In this document: positions 10,818 to 23,599 of the stretch, piece by piece | Layout: the number at the start of each line of letters is the position of its first letter | Numbering within the stretch: the first letter of the stretch is position 1 | From: Plantago elongata | Taxonomy: Eukaryota; Streptophyta; Magnoliopsida; Lamiales; Plantaginaceae | Direction of reading: 5' to 3' | NCBI GenBank assembly: GCA_036897095.1 | Contig: JAYMSP010001150.1 | Coordinates: 1 to 35,534, forward strand | DNA: 35,534 nucleotides | Made by a program: the position numbers and the translations under genes | Notes under the pieces: generated by a model | Database searches by the model: none | What the model was told of the DNA's origin: nothing | The model's input: the letters and a program-made list of their open reading frames with translations, nothing else

Positions 10818-11150
10818 ATGTCACAAGGTATATTCTCGAAAATTCAATCTCGATCAACTGATTTCTTCTCTACTTGTCATCATCTCATTCAATTAACGAA
10901 TAAACGATTGTTAGGATTGTTACTCTTCCGTTTTGGATTCATCTGCTAGTTTATGCTGCTTATCTTAGTATATATATCTCGTTCAATTAACCAATGTCAC
11001 AATGTATATTCTCGCAAATTCAATCTAGATCAGCTTATTTCTTCTCTACTTGTCATCATCTCGTTCAATTAACGAATAACCGATTGTTACTCTTCCGTTT
11101 ATGATTTATCTGCTAGTTTATGCTGCTTATATTAGTATACTTAAGTTGAT
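10815..11150. repeat. Tandem 176-bp duplication including FPGS exon 1
   Basis: Copy 1 (10815-10990) and copy 2 (10991 to about 11150) start with CCAATGTCACAAGGTATATT and CCAATGTCACAATGTATATT. They share TTTCTTCTCTACTTGTCATC, TTCAATTAACGAATAA and CTGCTAGTTTATGCTGCTTA. The unit begins with the initiator ATG and first coding exon of FPGS, so intron 1 holds a second copy of that exon, with one base changed just before the donor GT. Confidence 0.9.
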
Positions 11151-14100
11151 TATGTACTGAATCTCTTAAATGATTAAATCGATAGTGTCTGCGTATGATG
11201 AGGCAATGGAGGCGTTGTCTTCGTTGATAACAAAGCGTAGTCGTGCTGATAAGAGTAACAAAGGTGACCGGTTCGATGTGTTGTATGATTACATCAGGGT
11301 ATACTTTCCTTCACTTATGGTGCTTTTGTTTAGGAATTAGTCAATGCTGGTGTTCTATCTTGAGTTGGTTTTGTTTTTGTTGACGGATGTAGATATTGGA
11401 ACTCGAGGAGCCGATAAAGAAGATGAAGGTTATTCATGTGGCTGGCACCAAAGGAAAGGTAAGGGAGGGAGTTTGATAGTTGATTGGAGTTTGGATGCTG
11501 AAATTGTAGCGAGATGCATTTGCGCGAGTTTTGTTTCGTTGAGTGATGAATTCAGTTTGTACCTCTGAAATGCTTGTTTTGAGATTTTGTTTACCTGAAA
11601 CGGTTTCTGTGTGGGTACTGGAATGTGTAGGGATCGACCTGTACGTTTACGGAGTCCATTTTGCGTAATTGTGGCTTCAGTACTGGGCTTTTCACATCTC
11701 CCCACCTTATTGATATTCGAGAAAGATTTCGATTGAACGGGTAAGTATACATGTAGACAACTGGGTGCAGTGTCTTATGTTTAGTGTAGTAGGCGTACCT
11801 TTTGGTATGTTTTTCATATGGTACTTCAAAGGAAAAAAAAATGTATGTGACTCATCTGTATATTTATCTTTGTACATTTGCTCTGGGCAGAGCTGACATT
11901 TGTGAAGAGAAGTTTCTAGCGTACTTTTGGTGGTGCTTTGATCGCTTCAAGGTATGGGGCAATGATTTCTATTGTGATTTATGCTTTTAAAGCACCATCA
12001 ACTTGAATGTTAGCTAGTATTGATTGTGCTAAGCATTAAGTCATTGTATCTTGGTAGCATTAATGTGTGGTTTTCTATATGCTTTGGGCTTCTTTTTTTG
12101 CAGTGTGATTTATTTGTAATATAATAATCGTTTATGGACCAATTTTTTCTTAAAAAATGCATTTGCATGTGCCCTTTCTTTCACTAATTGACATACACTT
12201 CATTAAGTGAGTACATATTTATTCTGCTGATTAAAATAGGGTACTGCGTAAACACTAAACTGAAGCACACATGTTGTAGATTTTCTTCATAAAGATCTTT
12301 ATATCACAAGCAATTGATCACCAAATATAAGGCTGGCCATCAAGTTGATGGTAAAATTTCATCAACAAAGTGTGTTGTATTGTTGGCCTTTTCATTCCCT
12401 GTGTTAGGATGTAGATAATCGTGAGTAGATTTGTGTGCCTTAATTTGCCATTGTCTTTGATGCTATGTATGTTTCCATGCAGGAACAAACCTCTGATGAC
12501 ATACCTATGCCAACCTATTTCCGTTTTCTTGCTCTGCTAGCCTTCAAGATTTTTGCAGATGAGCAGGTCACTTGACATGTCCTTTCCCTTGTTGGTCTTT
12601 AACAGATAAACTATTTTTGGCCCATCTCATGTTGCTGCAATTGAAATCAGGTAGATGTTGCCATATTGGAAGTTGGTCTAGGAGGAAAATTTGATGCGAC
12701 AAATGTGGTATGAAATATGAATCAGATACTTAGTTTTGAAAAGTCATACCTTATTATATCCAGTCATGAATTCATTTCCTCCTTACTTTCAGTCTTATGA
12801 AATTGAGCTGTTCTCTATGGATCTCTGGTATTACACTGAGTTATATTTCTTCAGGTGGAAAGTCCGGTTGTTTGTGGTATAACTTCTCTTGGGTACGACC
12901 ACATGGAAATTCTTGGTTAGTGCTTCCTCTCATAAATCTTTGGTAGTTGCCTAATCTAGAGTGTTTTTAGTCTGGAAATCTGCCATCTCTTGCTTCCAGT
13001 TGGAACATTGCAATGCTTTGTTCTCTTTATCAAAGTATTCATGAAAACTGGAGCTTTTAATACAAATATTAATTGGCGAGCATAGAAATTAAGGGGTTTC
13101 ATATGGAAGAAATGTAATGCTCTTAATATGGGGTCGTTGGAATTCATCATGCTAATTCCTGCATCTAACTATGCTGCAAAAGTAAATTGTGTAAAAGTAG
13201 AGTTAATTGGATTTAACGTGCCTTCTCTTGCTAGTTGAAGTATCTCAACATGTAAACAAATTTGCAAAGCATGAGAGTGTTTTTTAATAAGATTTATTTT
13301 CTTTACTTTACTGGCTTCGAAGGTTAGACATAGAAGTTAGTTTGCCTCACTTTTGTAATTTAGTTCATGGAGTTGCTTTAATATGATTAAGGCTGGCATT
13401 ACAATGGTGGGACTTTTCCGTTCCCTAATATTGATGCTCATAGTTCGTTATGTGCCAAATATCAGGAAATACTCTTGGACTAATTGCTGGTGAGAAGGCT
13501 GGTATATTCAAGGTATTATTCAAAAGAAATCCAGTATATTGTTAATTATGTGTATTATTTGGAACCTGTAAATCACAACTGGATGTTTAGTTCATTCACA
13601 TCTTACTCTTGCTTGTGGTTGTTACCTTTTCTAATGCAGAGGGGCATTCCAGCCTTCACTGCACCACAGCCTGAAGAAGCCATGGCTGTTCTTGAAGAGA
13701 AGGCTTCCCTGCTGGAAGTGAGTTTACATTTTCTCTGTTTCGAATCGCCATTTTTATTAAGTAATGAACTTTTACATCATATGAGTGACCCATCTCTGTA
13801 AAAGTAATGGATACGACTCTTGTGTTGGTAAACTGTGAGTCTGTGACTGCCGAATTTCCATTATATTTTATGCTGTTAAGGCCTATGTACTTGAGAATCA
13901 TGTTTTTCTAAACCGGATCTTTCTCCTTAGTTTGGTAAGATCATGTGACTAGACGAATATACACGGGTTAAGCTCACATTATTTAATTTAGGTACCTCTA
14001 CAAGTAGCAGCTCCATTGGATCCTAACGCCCTGAGTGGTTTGCAACTAGGACTGGAAGGTGAACACCAATATTTGAATGCTGGACTTGCAATTGCACTAT

Positions 14101-16302
14101 GTTCGACTTGGCTTCAGAAGACTGGCCATGTGGGGATCAATTACCTGAACCAGACTGTAAGCTTTATCCAATGGGATTTTTCATTACTGCACCATGATTT
14201 GTTAATTATGTTCTCTTATCCCTTTTCTCTGTTCCTATTTTCTGGATATAGACCTCTCTACCTGATGAGTTTATTAAAGGATTAGCGAGTGCTGCTCTGC
14301 AAGGACGTGCTCAGATTGTTCCTGATCAATTGCTTGAAAGTGATAGCTCGGAGGATCTTGTTTTTTACATGGATGGAGCCCATAGTCCTGAAAGCATGGA
14401 AGTATGTGCAAAATGGTTTTGCCTTGCAATCAAGGATGATCATAAATCTGGATTCAAAGCTTTACAGGATTCTGGAAAGGCAAATAACCAGAGACCATAC
14501 AGGAAAGATTCCACTCGGGTACTGTTCTTGAAGTAAATTTTTACATACTTTCAACAGTACGTGTTTTTGAGCTTCTATGCTCGAATATTAAAGACAGTGG
14601 TGCAGTTAAGTAGGTCAGGTGATAAAACACAAGCATCGTGGAAATGATTCTTAGTGGATCTACTCAGTCTCCGGTCTTGAAATATTTTGTTCCATTAGTG
14701 CCATTCAAAATTTAATTTCCCACCAAAATAGAGATGCTCGACTTCAGTTTTTTTTTTCTTCAATTGCTTCATTTGATGAGTTATGTGATACTGATGGGAT
14801 TGTCTGTTGTGAAAACTGCAGATTTTGTTGTTCAATTGTATGTCTGTGAGAGATCCTCAATTGCTTCTGCCACGCTTGCTGAATGCATGTGCTAGTCAAG
14901 GTACACCAGTTCTGACAATAGAGTGTTAGATTAGTGAAAATTATGAAAACTCATATAGATATCAATTTTTTTGTATAATTTTTTATTTTGATGTACTCTA
15001 TGATTTACTTTTTTGCCAGGACTTAACTTCAAAAAGGCCTTATTTGTACCCAACACGTCTGTGTATTACAAAGTCGGCACTGGTGTGTCGCCTCCGGCAG
15101 ATGTTGATTTATCATGGCAGTTGACTCTTCAAAGATTATGGGAGAGTCTTGTTATTGTCGAAAAGGGTGAGTTTCCCCTATTTTGTTCAATATTTTTCGT
15201 GCTCAGCTGATACAAGTTGTGCCCAGAAAATCCCTTGCATCATTTGCCAGCCATTCTTACTGCTTTCCCTGCGCCGTTTCTATGTTATCCCTTATTCCTG
15301 GAGTTTAACAGATTCACATCTTATAGACTTCAATTAAAGAGCATTCATTTTCCAGATAGATACAACCTTCAGCTTCACTTGTTATGGTTGAGCTTGTTGT
15401 ACTCAATACACATGTTATAACAGTAATACAAGCCTAGTGGTAAAGTGCTTGTTTCAAATCCCGTCGGGAGTGTGAAAGCTCTCATTTTTTCTTTCTTATT
15501 CTGCCCTTTTCCTTTTCCTTAACAAAATGAGATTAAAATTTATCAACATACATAGCACTTATACTGTATATCTACAGGAAAAGATGCAAACTTAGACTTA
15601 TCCTGTGACACTGATGAATCATTAAAAGGCACTCATAGTTCTGAGAGCAGCACAGTGTTTCCTACACTTCCACTAGCTATTAATTGGCTCCGTGATGCTG
15701 TTCGAAAAAATCAATCTGTTCGCTTCCAGGTAAATTTAACTTTCTGTTTCATAAAATTTTCAGCTATTACTTTCTATAAATATAATTTTCTTTTCTCGTC
15801 CCTGCCAGCCATTGTCTCACAAGGCAGAAATCACTTGCTTTTACCAGTACCATTTGTGGTGTAAATATACAATAGTTGAATGAAAGAGAATAAAGTTTCA
15901 TACAGGGGTCTTTACTTGTAGTCGTGGAACCATGTGGTTCCATCCAATATTTGGAAATATGCTATTATTGCACTGAACATCTTTTCACCCTGTCCTGAAC
16001 ATGTTTCGCTCATGAAACGACCTAAAAACTGTGCAGTACTAATTGTATCTAGATAGAAACGTAGAACTAGTTTGCCTGCCTTTTAAGTGAGGAGATTGTT
16101 TTTCAGGACAAAACCTTTGGCTCTTAGCTAGCCAGTATTTGATACTTCATAGTATTTCTCAGCCATTGAGATTAACTTATGCTTGTATATACTCGCTCAT
16201 TGCCCTTTTGAAACTCATGTGTCATATGAATATTATGATCAGGTTCTTGTGACGGGGTCCTTGCATCTAGTAGGTGACGTGATGAGACTAATAAAAAAAT
16301 AA
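10818..16302 (+). CDS. FPGS: Folylpolyglutamate synthase
   Basis: Sixteen exons join in frame to 518 residues: 10818-10827, 11186-11298, 11393-11458, 11631-11740, 11891-11951, 12483-12566, 12651-12707, 12855-12915, 13466-13512, 13640-13717, 13992-14156, 14252-14518, 14822-14900, 15020-15166, 15578-15729 and 16243-16302. The enzyme adds glutamates to tetrahydrofolate using ATP. The Mur-ligase P-loop GTKGKGS lies at residues 59-65, split over exons 3 and 4. [31 protein letters not shown] and [11 protein letters not shown] follow, then the C-terminal glutamate-ligase domain with [12 protein letters not shown] and [11 protein letters not shown], ending [16 protein letters not shown]. All signature motifs look intact. 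From the ATG chosen there is no organelle transit peptide, although the best match I recall, Arabidopsis At5g05980, is organellar. An upstream or alternative first exon is possible, so location is open. Confidence 0.95.
15429..15470 (+). repeat. tRNA-derived SINE head fragment in FPGS intron 14
   Basis: AAGCCTAGTGGTAAAGTGC resembles the Pol III A box of plant SINEs. GTTTCAAATCCCGTCGGGAG, directly after it, resembles the B box and its 3' flank. The two boxes are closer than in an intact SINE, so this is a short, internally deleted relic. Confidence 0.4.
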
Positions 16303-17263
16303 CAGTGTTGAAGTGACTCAGATATGCAAAATTGGTGTCCCTGTATCTGGTGAGCAACAAGTGTTTACCAGTGTGCATGGGTACAACCCTTGTATCTGTT
16401 GGGCAACAAGTGCATAACAGTGGGCTTGTGTTCACCAAAATGGTGAGAGAACCATGCTTCATATGTATTCATTGTCAAATTGGCGAATCAAACAGAAGAG
16501 CTGGACATGACTCATCAAATTACAGAAAACTAACAGTTTCCTTTTATTTCAAAATCATTACCAATTATTTTTTACATTGAGGTATTTATTTCTGTTATTT
16601 GTAAAAGTAATTGATTGGTGATTACTGCAATTCCTGAAAATAAAAGTATGTTTTTTCAAGCACCATTTTATGTACATGTTGCTTTTACGCTGTGCAAGAG
16701 AATCGATGTATTATGTAACCTGACAATTGCTAAAACTACAACTTACAAGGTCAATGTTGCATTTATTTATTTTGGCATGACTGAAGCACGAATAGGTGCA
16801 AAGTGCAGGTGCACAAACATGGAACTTCAAGTTAAGAAAATGAATATATGACATTCAGAACCCCTACAGAATTACAAATGGTGTTGACAGCCCGACGCTA
16901 CTTTTTTACAAGTTCATCTGACAAACTAGGTCTTTAACTAAACTTACATCTATACTAAGCTCATAAGCATACACATCAAAATGCGTAGTGGCAAATGCAG
17001 CCAGCAAGAAAAAGAAAACCATGTTTCTGAACCACCTATAAAAACTATGTTTCTAAACCCAACTATAACCAATGAACCTTTTCAACCTTAAGTTGATCAT
17101 GGAACATGGACTCTCATATAATCGACTCGGTGCAAAACAATCTAAGAAGACATTTGAATAACTAGGATAACTACGAAATCTGTTATAAATAGTGGTAGAG
17201 TTGTACACGAACATCCCAGCCTACACAAAGAATGCCATGCTACATGTGATGAGCCAAGTACGG
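16303..17263. other. Convergent intergenic region with a 49-bp tandem repeat
   Basis: This is the 3' side of both FPGS (plus) and NEDD1 (minus). Just after the FPGS stop, two 49-bp direct copies sit at 16342-16390 and 16391-16438 (TGTATCTGGTGAGCAACAAG and TGTATCTGTTGGGCAACAAG). They are probably within the FPGS 3' UTR. I see no gene in the remainder. Confidence 0.7.
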
Positions 17264-20200
17264 TCATAACAGTTGCCTTAGCTGCTGATTTTCCTTCCGT
17301 AGTGCTTGCATTTCCTCCATGAGTTTAGCCTGATTTTCTGCAAGCAATTTCAGGGCACTAGACATCTGCATCTGCAACGTGGAACCAAATATTAAGGTAG
17401 GACAAGCAATACTACATATACTGCTTTTCATATCATATTGTATAATACCTCGTGGAGGTGGAACTGTCTCAATACTTCTATGTGAAGATTGCGAATGTCC
17501 TCATGATTTGATTCCTGAACTGAAACAAGTCTTTCATCAAGTGTACGCTGAAAAAGCTGAAGCGTAAAAGAAGTTCCTAGCGGATCAGACTGTGAGGAAG
17601 TCTTATCCACATGCACCACTCCACCCTGTAGCAAAATCACAGAAAATGATTATCTGTATGTTATGTCATCTAGAATCTCCTTCAGCCTCTACAACATAGA
17701 GAAAAGACTGATTAAAAACATTAAATAATACACGAATAAACTATTGTCTACTAAGAATGTCCCAACTCCCAAGCAAGCTTTTATCCTAGGGAAATCGTAA
17801 TATCAAGACAAATATGATTCAATAAATCATCAAATAATAGCACTAAATTGAACAACAGTGGGAAAAAATAATTATTTATTACTATGTCAATAATGATTGA
17901 AATCATACCATCTCCGTTCCGTTGATATGTATAGCTATACCATTTTAGTTCCCCCCACTGAATTGTATACGTTTCTTATTTTCAGCAAACATAAACTCAT
18001 ACCTTTATTAGTGGGTCCTTCACCTAAACCAATTAACACATCCTAAAGTATGAACCTTAAAAAACAATCCAAAGCAAATGGAGCAACACTAAATTGGAAA
18101 GAGAAAAACAAGGAAAAACTGGCAAAAGGTATTCGATTCGTACATTTGTAGATGTATGAGCAGCAATTCCAGCAGTAGATGGAATTTCAGTTCTTGATAA
18201 CACACTATTAAGAAGCTCCTCCCTAGTTTCTGCTCCAGTCTTCTTAGACTTCGGTGATGCATCAGCCATGGATGTTGTAGCCCCTATCCGCTCCGCATAA
18301 CTGCTCAGGAATCTTCTTGGAAGAGACAGAGTTGGGCCAGGTGTCTCGAGGTTAGACTGCACTGTACTGCTTTTTGTACCTAATTGAGAGGAAGTAGATG
18401 CTAATGAAGTTTCTTGGTGGGAGGTTTCTCTGATAAGCAAATTGTTCAGGGTCAGGCCTGATGTTAAACTGATTGTATTTCGATTGAAGGTGAGACTATC
18501 TTGTACACCAGATGCTGCAGTAGATGATGTCAACATGGCAAAACGAGAAGGCATGTTGACGGACTTACGGTGTTGAATGAGTTTGTCTGACAATCTCTCG
18601 CCACCCCAAGCTTCGGGTGGAGTAATGGAGGAGAGGTCATCAGAGCGTGGGGTAGATGTCAACTGTGGGAAGGTGGAATGAATATCATCCTGCAGAAACT
18701 CCAAAAGGATTGGATTAACATCAGTTCCGCTTAATCATCTACTGAGTAACTGTGACAAAATATTTGCATGTGAGGTGAGCTTGCCAATCATAGTAGTCTT
18801 TACCAGATTAAAAGATCCAAGAAAGTGCTTGCATATCAATGTAGTCACTCATTCTATGTAATGCATTATAGTCTTTAACTACTAGTGATATGTGATCTGT
18901 AGAAATCAGAGTAACTCCAGAGATTTTGGGAGCATTCTGCAACGGCCTGAAGTCTTATGCTATAAGACCTAGATCTGAAGGAAAATGGCAATTAGACGGT
19001 AACTGTTAAGGTTATCCAATAATAAACCAAGCTTACTAGGCATTAATGACGTCAACATACTAATTCTTCATCACGACTCTGATTTTTCAGGTACACAGTA
19101 GATTCATTTCATATTGATATTTGATATGGGACTCAGACCTTATTAGCTTCTTCCAGGAACATTCTGATATGCATGCAGTCAATCTGATGTTAAATACTAG
19201 GCCATCATAAATGTATAATAGGTGTAATAAACCATTAGTAGTGACCAAATGCACTCCAGACAGCCTATGCATAAATCCCATTCTTCAATTGCAGCTACCT
19301 CAACTTTTTTTCTTCTCATTTCTTAGAATCGTTACACTTTCTAAGACATAGGACACAAATCCTGCCTTGCAATTTAAATCTCTGAGTGCATATGCCTATA
19401 TGGAGGAAGAATCTACATGATTATAGATCACTAATCTAACAGATGTGCAAAAGAAGATAAAATACAGAGGTAGAACAAACAGTACCTGTTTAGATAAAGG
19501 GCTAGATTTCCAGTCAGTAATTGGATGGTTATCATTGGCCCCATCTTCAGAAAGACCAAGTCTCCTTGATGGAAACAAAAAAGATGGTTTTCTGTCAAGA
19601 TCTTTCTTTGAGCTATCATCCCATAGATTTTCAAAAGACGGTGTAACTGGTTGGACTTCCACGAGCGGAGAAAAGACATCCATATCATCCTTGAAGTTAT
19701 AACTTCGAGGTGCGTTTAGTCTTGAAAGAGCTCCACCAGTAAGTAGGCTGCTTCTGACTGGTGTTTCCTCGGCAATATGTGAACTGTGAGCACTTGACAT
19801 AGATGCAGAACTACTTCCTGAGAAAGAAAAAAGATCTCCAGAACCTGAACGTGCTGGAATTCGAGATCCAGGCACCACAGAGGCCATTGAGAGGCCCGAG
19901 GAAGATCTAGAAGGAAGTGGGTCGGGCATAAGAATTGAATCGCCAATGTCACCAGCAAAAAGAATGTTTTCATCTGTGCAATTGTTCTCATTAACCATTA
20001 CGGGTTTTGATCTCTGCCAGCATAGATTCGACACAGCCTGAAAGAAGATAAAATCATGTTAATAGCCAGAATTAGAACTAATAGCTAGAATTCCAGCCTT
20101 TCAAATAAACAACATAACCATGAATCCAAATCAGTGAAAATCTCGAACAAAGAAAGAAAAAAATTAATACATTTACACCTTATTATGGTAACTAAGAAGA

Positions 20201-23200
20201 TTCATGGTTTTCTTCATACAGCTCAACATTCTTGGGGGGGGGGGGGGGGATAAGAAGCCTTACACAACATTGCTTAACACATTCTGAAGACCAGACAAAT
20301 ACTTGGCTGGATTGTGGTGAAGCACACAAAGGAGCATAAATGTACAGAACTAGCAGTACAAATACTTCTTGTGGCAAATTTGGAAGGTCATAATGCACCA
20401 AAAAATGTATTCTGAAACAAGAAATAACTGGAGTAACAGTTGGACAGTAGAAAAGGAGAGGTACCTCAGAATTTCCATATGCACGGAGAACAGTGATGGG
20501 TTGGGGTTTCCCACGAACATCATAGAAGACAACCTGACCAGTGCTTGTACCAGCTGCTAAGGTTAATCCATCATCAGTAAATGCCAAGGAAGAAAATGGT
20601 GCTTCATAAGGAATGCAAGATGTTGGCTTCCTGGACCCCGCATCAAAAGTGTATAACTTCATATCTAGACCAGCACTAGCAATAATCTGCCATATCCACA
20701 ACATAGTTTGAAACAAGAAATGAACACACAAGATGTTATTCTAGAAAACAGCTGGATTTCATTGCATAAACAGGATCAATTTAGAAAAGAAAGACCTTAT
20801 CATTGGATGGTGAGAAACCGACGGCTGAGGTCGGGGCCGAATGCTGATTCAACCAAGAAACCTGCACAAATGCATCGATTTTCCTCGTGATTAAAAGTAA
20901 TACTCTATGATGTCGAAATTCAGTCATCTCCACAGAAGTTAGCCAAAAAGTGGGAGCTGGAAGTGTCTTGCATATTTAAGGAACCAATCAAGATATCTAA
21001 CATGCTATTACTTAATACGCTAATCAGAAGCAAAGGATAATTGTCATTTAAGTTGATCAAGAGAAGTTTTGCAGCTGGTGTACGTATGATTCCAAAATTA
21101 CGAAGAAAGCTACAAAAATTATTTCCAAGAAGTGGCATACATATCCCCAGGTCATTACCCAATGGCATAAAGCAACAGAAGTTCAATAGCCAATCAAATC
21201 CAACAGAGAATGTATGAGTTCTTGCCTATCCGTAGTAATGAAACCACAAGCTATCTCAGCAACCAACTAATTAGTAAAAGACTTTAAAAAACGCACAACA
21301 CTAATTTGTAAAGAGCTAAATTGTGTTTAGGTGCTATGATAGTAGTGCGCAATAATAACACAATTTGGAAGGCACGTTCATATGTGCTTTCGATAAATTT
21401 ACATAAGACACCTAGATTAGTTATACTGCCATAAAGTTACAAGGTTCATCAGCATTGCTGGTGAGATAGGAGCAGCGAGTAGTTTAATCTGCATTCTGAA
21501 GATATAAGAGTGCCGACATAAAGTTTCTACGGGCTACATTAACCATACCATACAGACGATTAAACAATTTAGCAAGTCGATGACCTACAAACTATATTAA
21601 GTGGTTTTGATGACAAATCAATGACAAAAACTGGAACTGTTCATTAGATTCAGATGTATTGGAGGTGACCTTCATTGTACAAGAGTTTATGTCAATTTTT
21701 TATATGTTGTGCAAAGGCATGCCCTTCAAGAATTAGTTCATCAACCAGACTTGATAGTTAAATATTTATCTCAATATTATCTGTATTTTGTATCCCTGCT
21801 TCTTACAAAAATGTTCTTCTAATGAACAGAAGGAGACTTTTTCAAAGTGAAAAAAAAAATCTTCAAGAGGGCCACCAAGGATTTAAGTTTCCACTTTAAG
21901 CAAAAGAAAATGTAATCTAGCTAAGGAAAATTATTGTGCTATAGTATGTAGGTGAACAACAATCAATGAGATTTCAGATATTTCCGCAGAATTAGATAAA
22001 GACTGATGATCAAAACAGAGGTATAATTTCCTGCCCAAAACACATTTGTGATCTAACCTCTCATGAAAGATACAGTCATACAGCTTATTAATACCTTTGG
22101 GCTGCGACCAGTAGTATCCCAAAGGTGGATGGACCCATCATCCCCAGCCGTAACCAAAAGATGTCTGCTCATCCGGGAATAATCAAGTGCACCCAACACC
22201 TGGTCATGCAAATTTTAGGAATAGAAGAATATAATAATCATAATCTCAAAACTGAACATTGAGCAGCAGCCTTTTTCTCAATACAGCTACTGCTAAGAGA
22301 TTGATACACAACCTGTCCATTAGGGTCTCTGAGCTCAGCTGCTCTTGTTCCAGAAGCGAGGTTGTGTAGTATAAGATCGCCTTTACGACTAACAGAGGCT
22401 ATATGCTCATCCTTGCAATTGTACATTATACCCGTTATAGTATCAGTATGACCTTTCAACCATTTGACACAACGTTTGTTCTGCAAATCCCATATTCGCA
22501 CAACTTGGGCAGTACCACCAGAGCAAAGATATCGAGATCCTTTATTGCTGAAGCTGATAGCTGATATACACTCTGAAGGCTTATACGTTTGGAGCAGGGA
22601 ATAAGGAACAACAACAAAAAATAAGTAAATGTTTTGAGAAAGAAAACACCAACTATAACAGATTTTCAGTTGTTTGATTGTTCGATCTAACATTCATGAT
22701 GGATATATTATCTTCCCAGCTTGGATATATTTCAACAACTCAAATAGTTACATAATACATCCATTACTCTAAAGTCCAGTATGCAATCCTACATTAGGAA
22801 TTAGGATATCATTTAGGAAGCCCCATCAATTCTGTTGAATACGGATGAGTGATCTATCCCATGCTCCAGCTATTAAAATACTAAACAGCTGTTTCCAGAT
22901 AACTAGTGCCTCGTACAAACATAGTACAACGCATACGATACATAAACCGGATCCCTAGAATCTGAACTTTTACACACTTAATAGCCTATCAAAACGGCAG
23001 TATCATCCTAGATAGCTAGCATATTCCTCATACAAACAGATAGAACATCCAGTAAACACAATTGAGACAATGTACCTCGACAGTCTCCCCTCTAGATCCT
23101 TTGGCAGGCACAGTCCACAAGCTCTGCCCGTTTTTCCGCCACAACGAAATCCTACCGTCTTCGCCACCACTTGCCAATACCAAATCTGTACCAAAATAAC

Positions 23201-23434
23201 AAGTTGTGATTCCACTGACTAGCTAATTAAAACCAAAAAAATGAAAAAAAAAATGGAGGGGAAAATTGAGAGAATACTGTTGTGATTCCACTTGACGGAG
23301 TTGACACGGAAGCCCGGGGAAGGCGAGTGAGTAAGAAGGCAAGGGTTTTGTGGCTCCCTGGAGATGTCGAAGAGCTTGATGGTGTCGCCGCCGCTCGCCG
23401 CCAGCAGCAGCTTGGCCGATTCCGACGAATTCAT
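17264..23434 (-). CDS. NEDD1: NEDD1-like WD40 protein, gamma-tubulin ring targeting factor
   Basis: Ten minus-strand exons join to 766 residues: 23278-23434, 23076-23185, 22313-22570, 22095-22199, 20796-20861, 20465-20686, 19486-20037, 18144-18689, 17449-17625 and 17264-17371. Residues 1 to about 310 form WD40 blades ([56 protein letters not shown]). A long Ser/Pro-rich linker follows (about 340-660). The end is a helical C-terminus, residues about 680-766, with [20 protein letters not shown]-like heptads closing at RQLL. NEDD1 brings the gamma-tubulin ring complex to microtubule nucleation sites and spindle poles through this C-terminal part. Exon 3 needs the second of two adjacent AG acceptors (start 22570) to keep frame. 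The length is near that of Arabidopsis At5g05970, which I recall as about 780 residues. Nothing appears broken. Confidence 0.93.
20234..20249. repeat. G16 homopolymer in NEDD1 intron 6
   Basis: Sixteen consecutive G on the plus strand (C16 in the sense of the gene), within the intron 20038-20464. Long G tracts are rare in AT-rich plant introns and are prone to length error in sequencing. Confidence 0.9.
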
Positions 23435-23515
23435 GATTGAATCAGAAGGTTAAGTTCCGAATTGGTGAATTATTGATGATGATGATTGGTAAAGTTTCTG
23501 CAAAATGTGGATTGG

Positions 23516-23532
23516 GAGAGAGAGAGAGAGAG
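23516..23532. repeat. GA/CT microsatellite in NEDD1 5' region
   Basis: An uninterrupted GA run on the plus strand, CT-repeat in the sense of NEDD1, about 80-100 bases before its ATG. CT-rich tracts are frequent in plant 5' UTRs and core promoters. Confidence 0.85.
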
Positions 23533-23599
23533 TTGGTGGATTAGATTGGGTATAGACTATAGAGTATAGAGAAATGATGATTTGTTTCTGCTACTGGTG

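Noticed and set aside
11802-11990. 62-residue plus-strand open frame
   Set aside because: It only runs through an intron into FPGS exon 5; the true exon starts at the acceptor at 11890.
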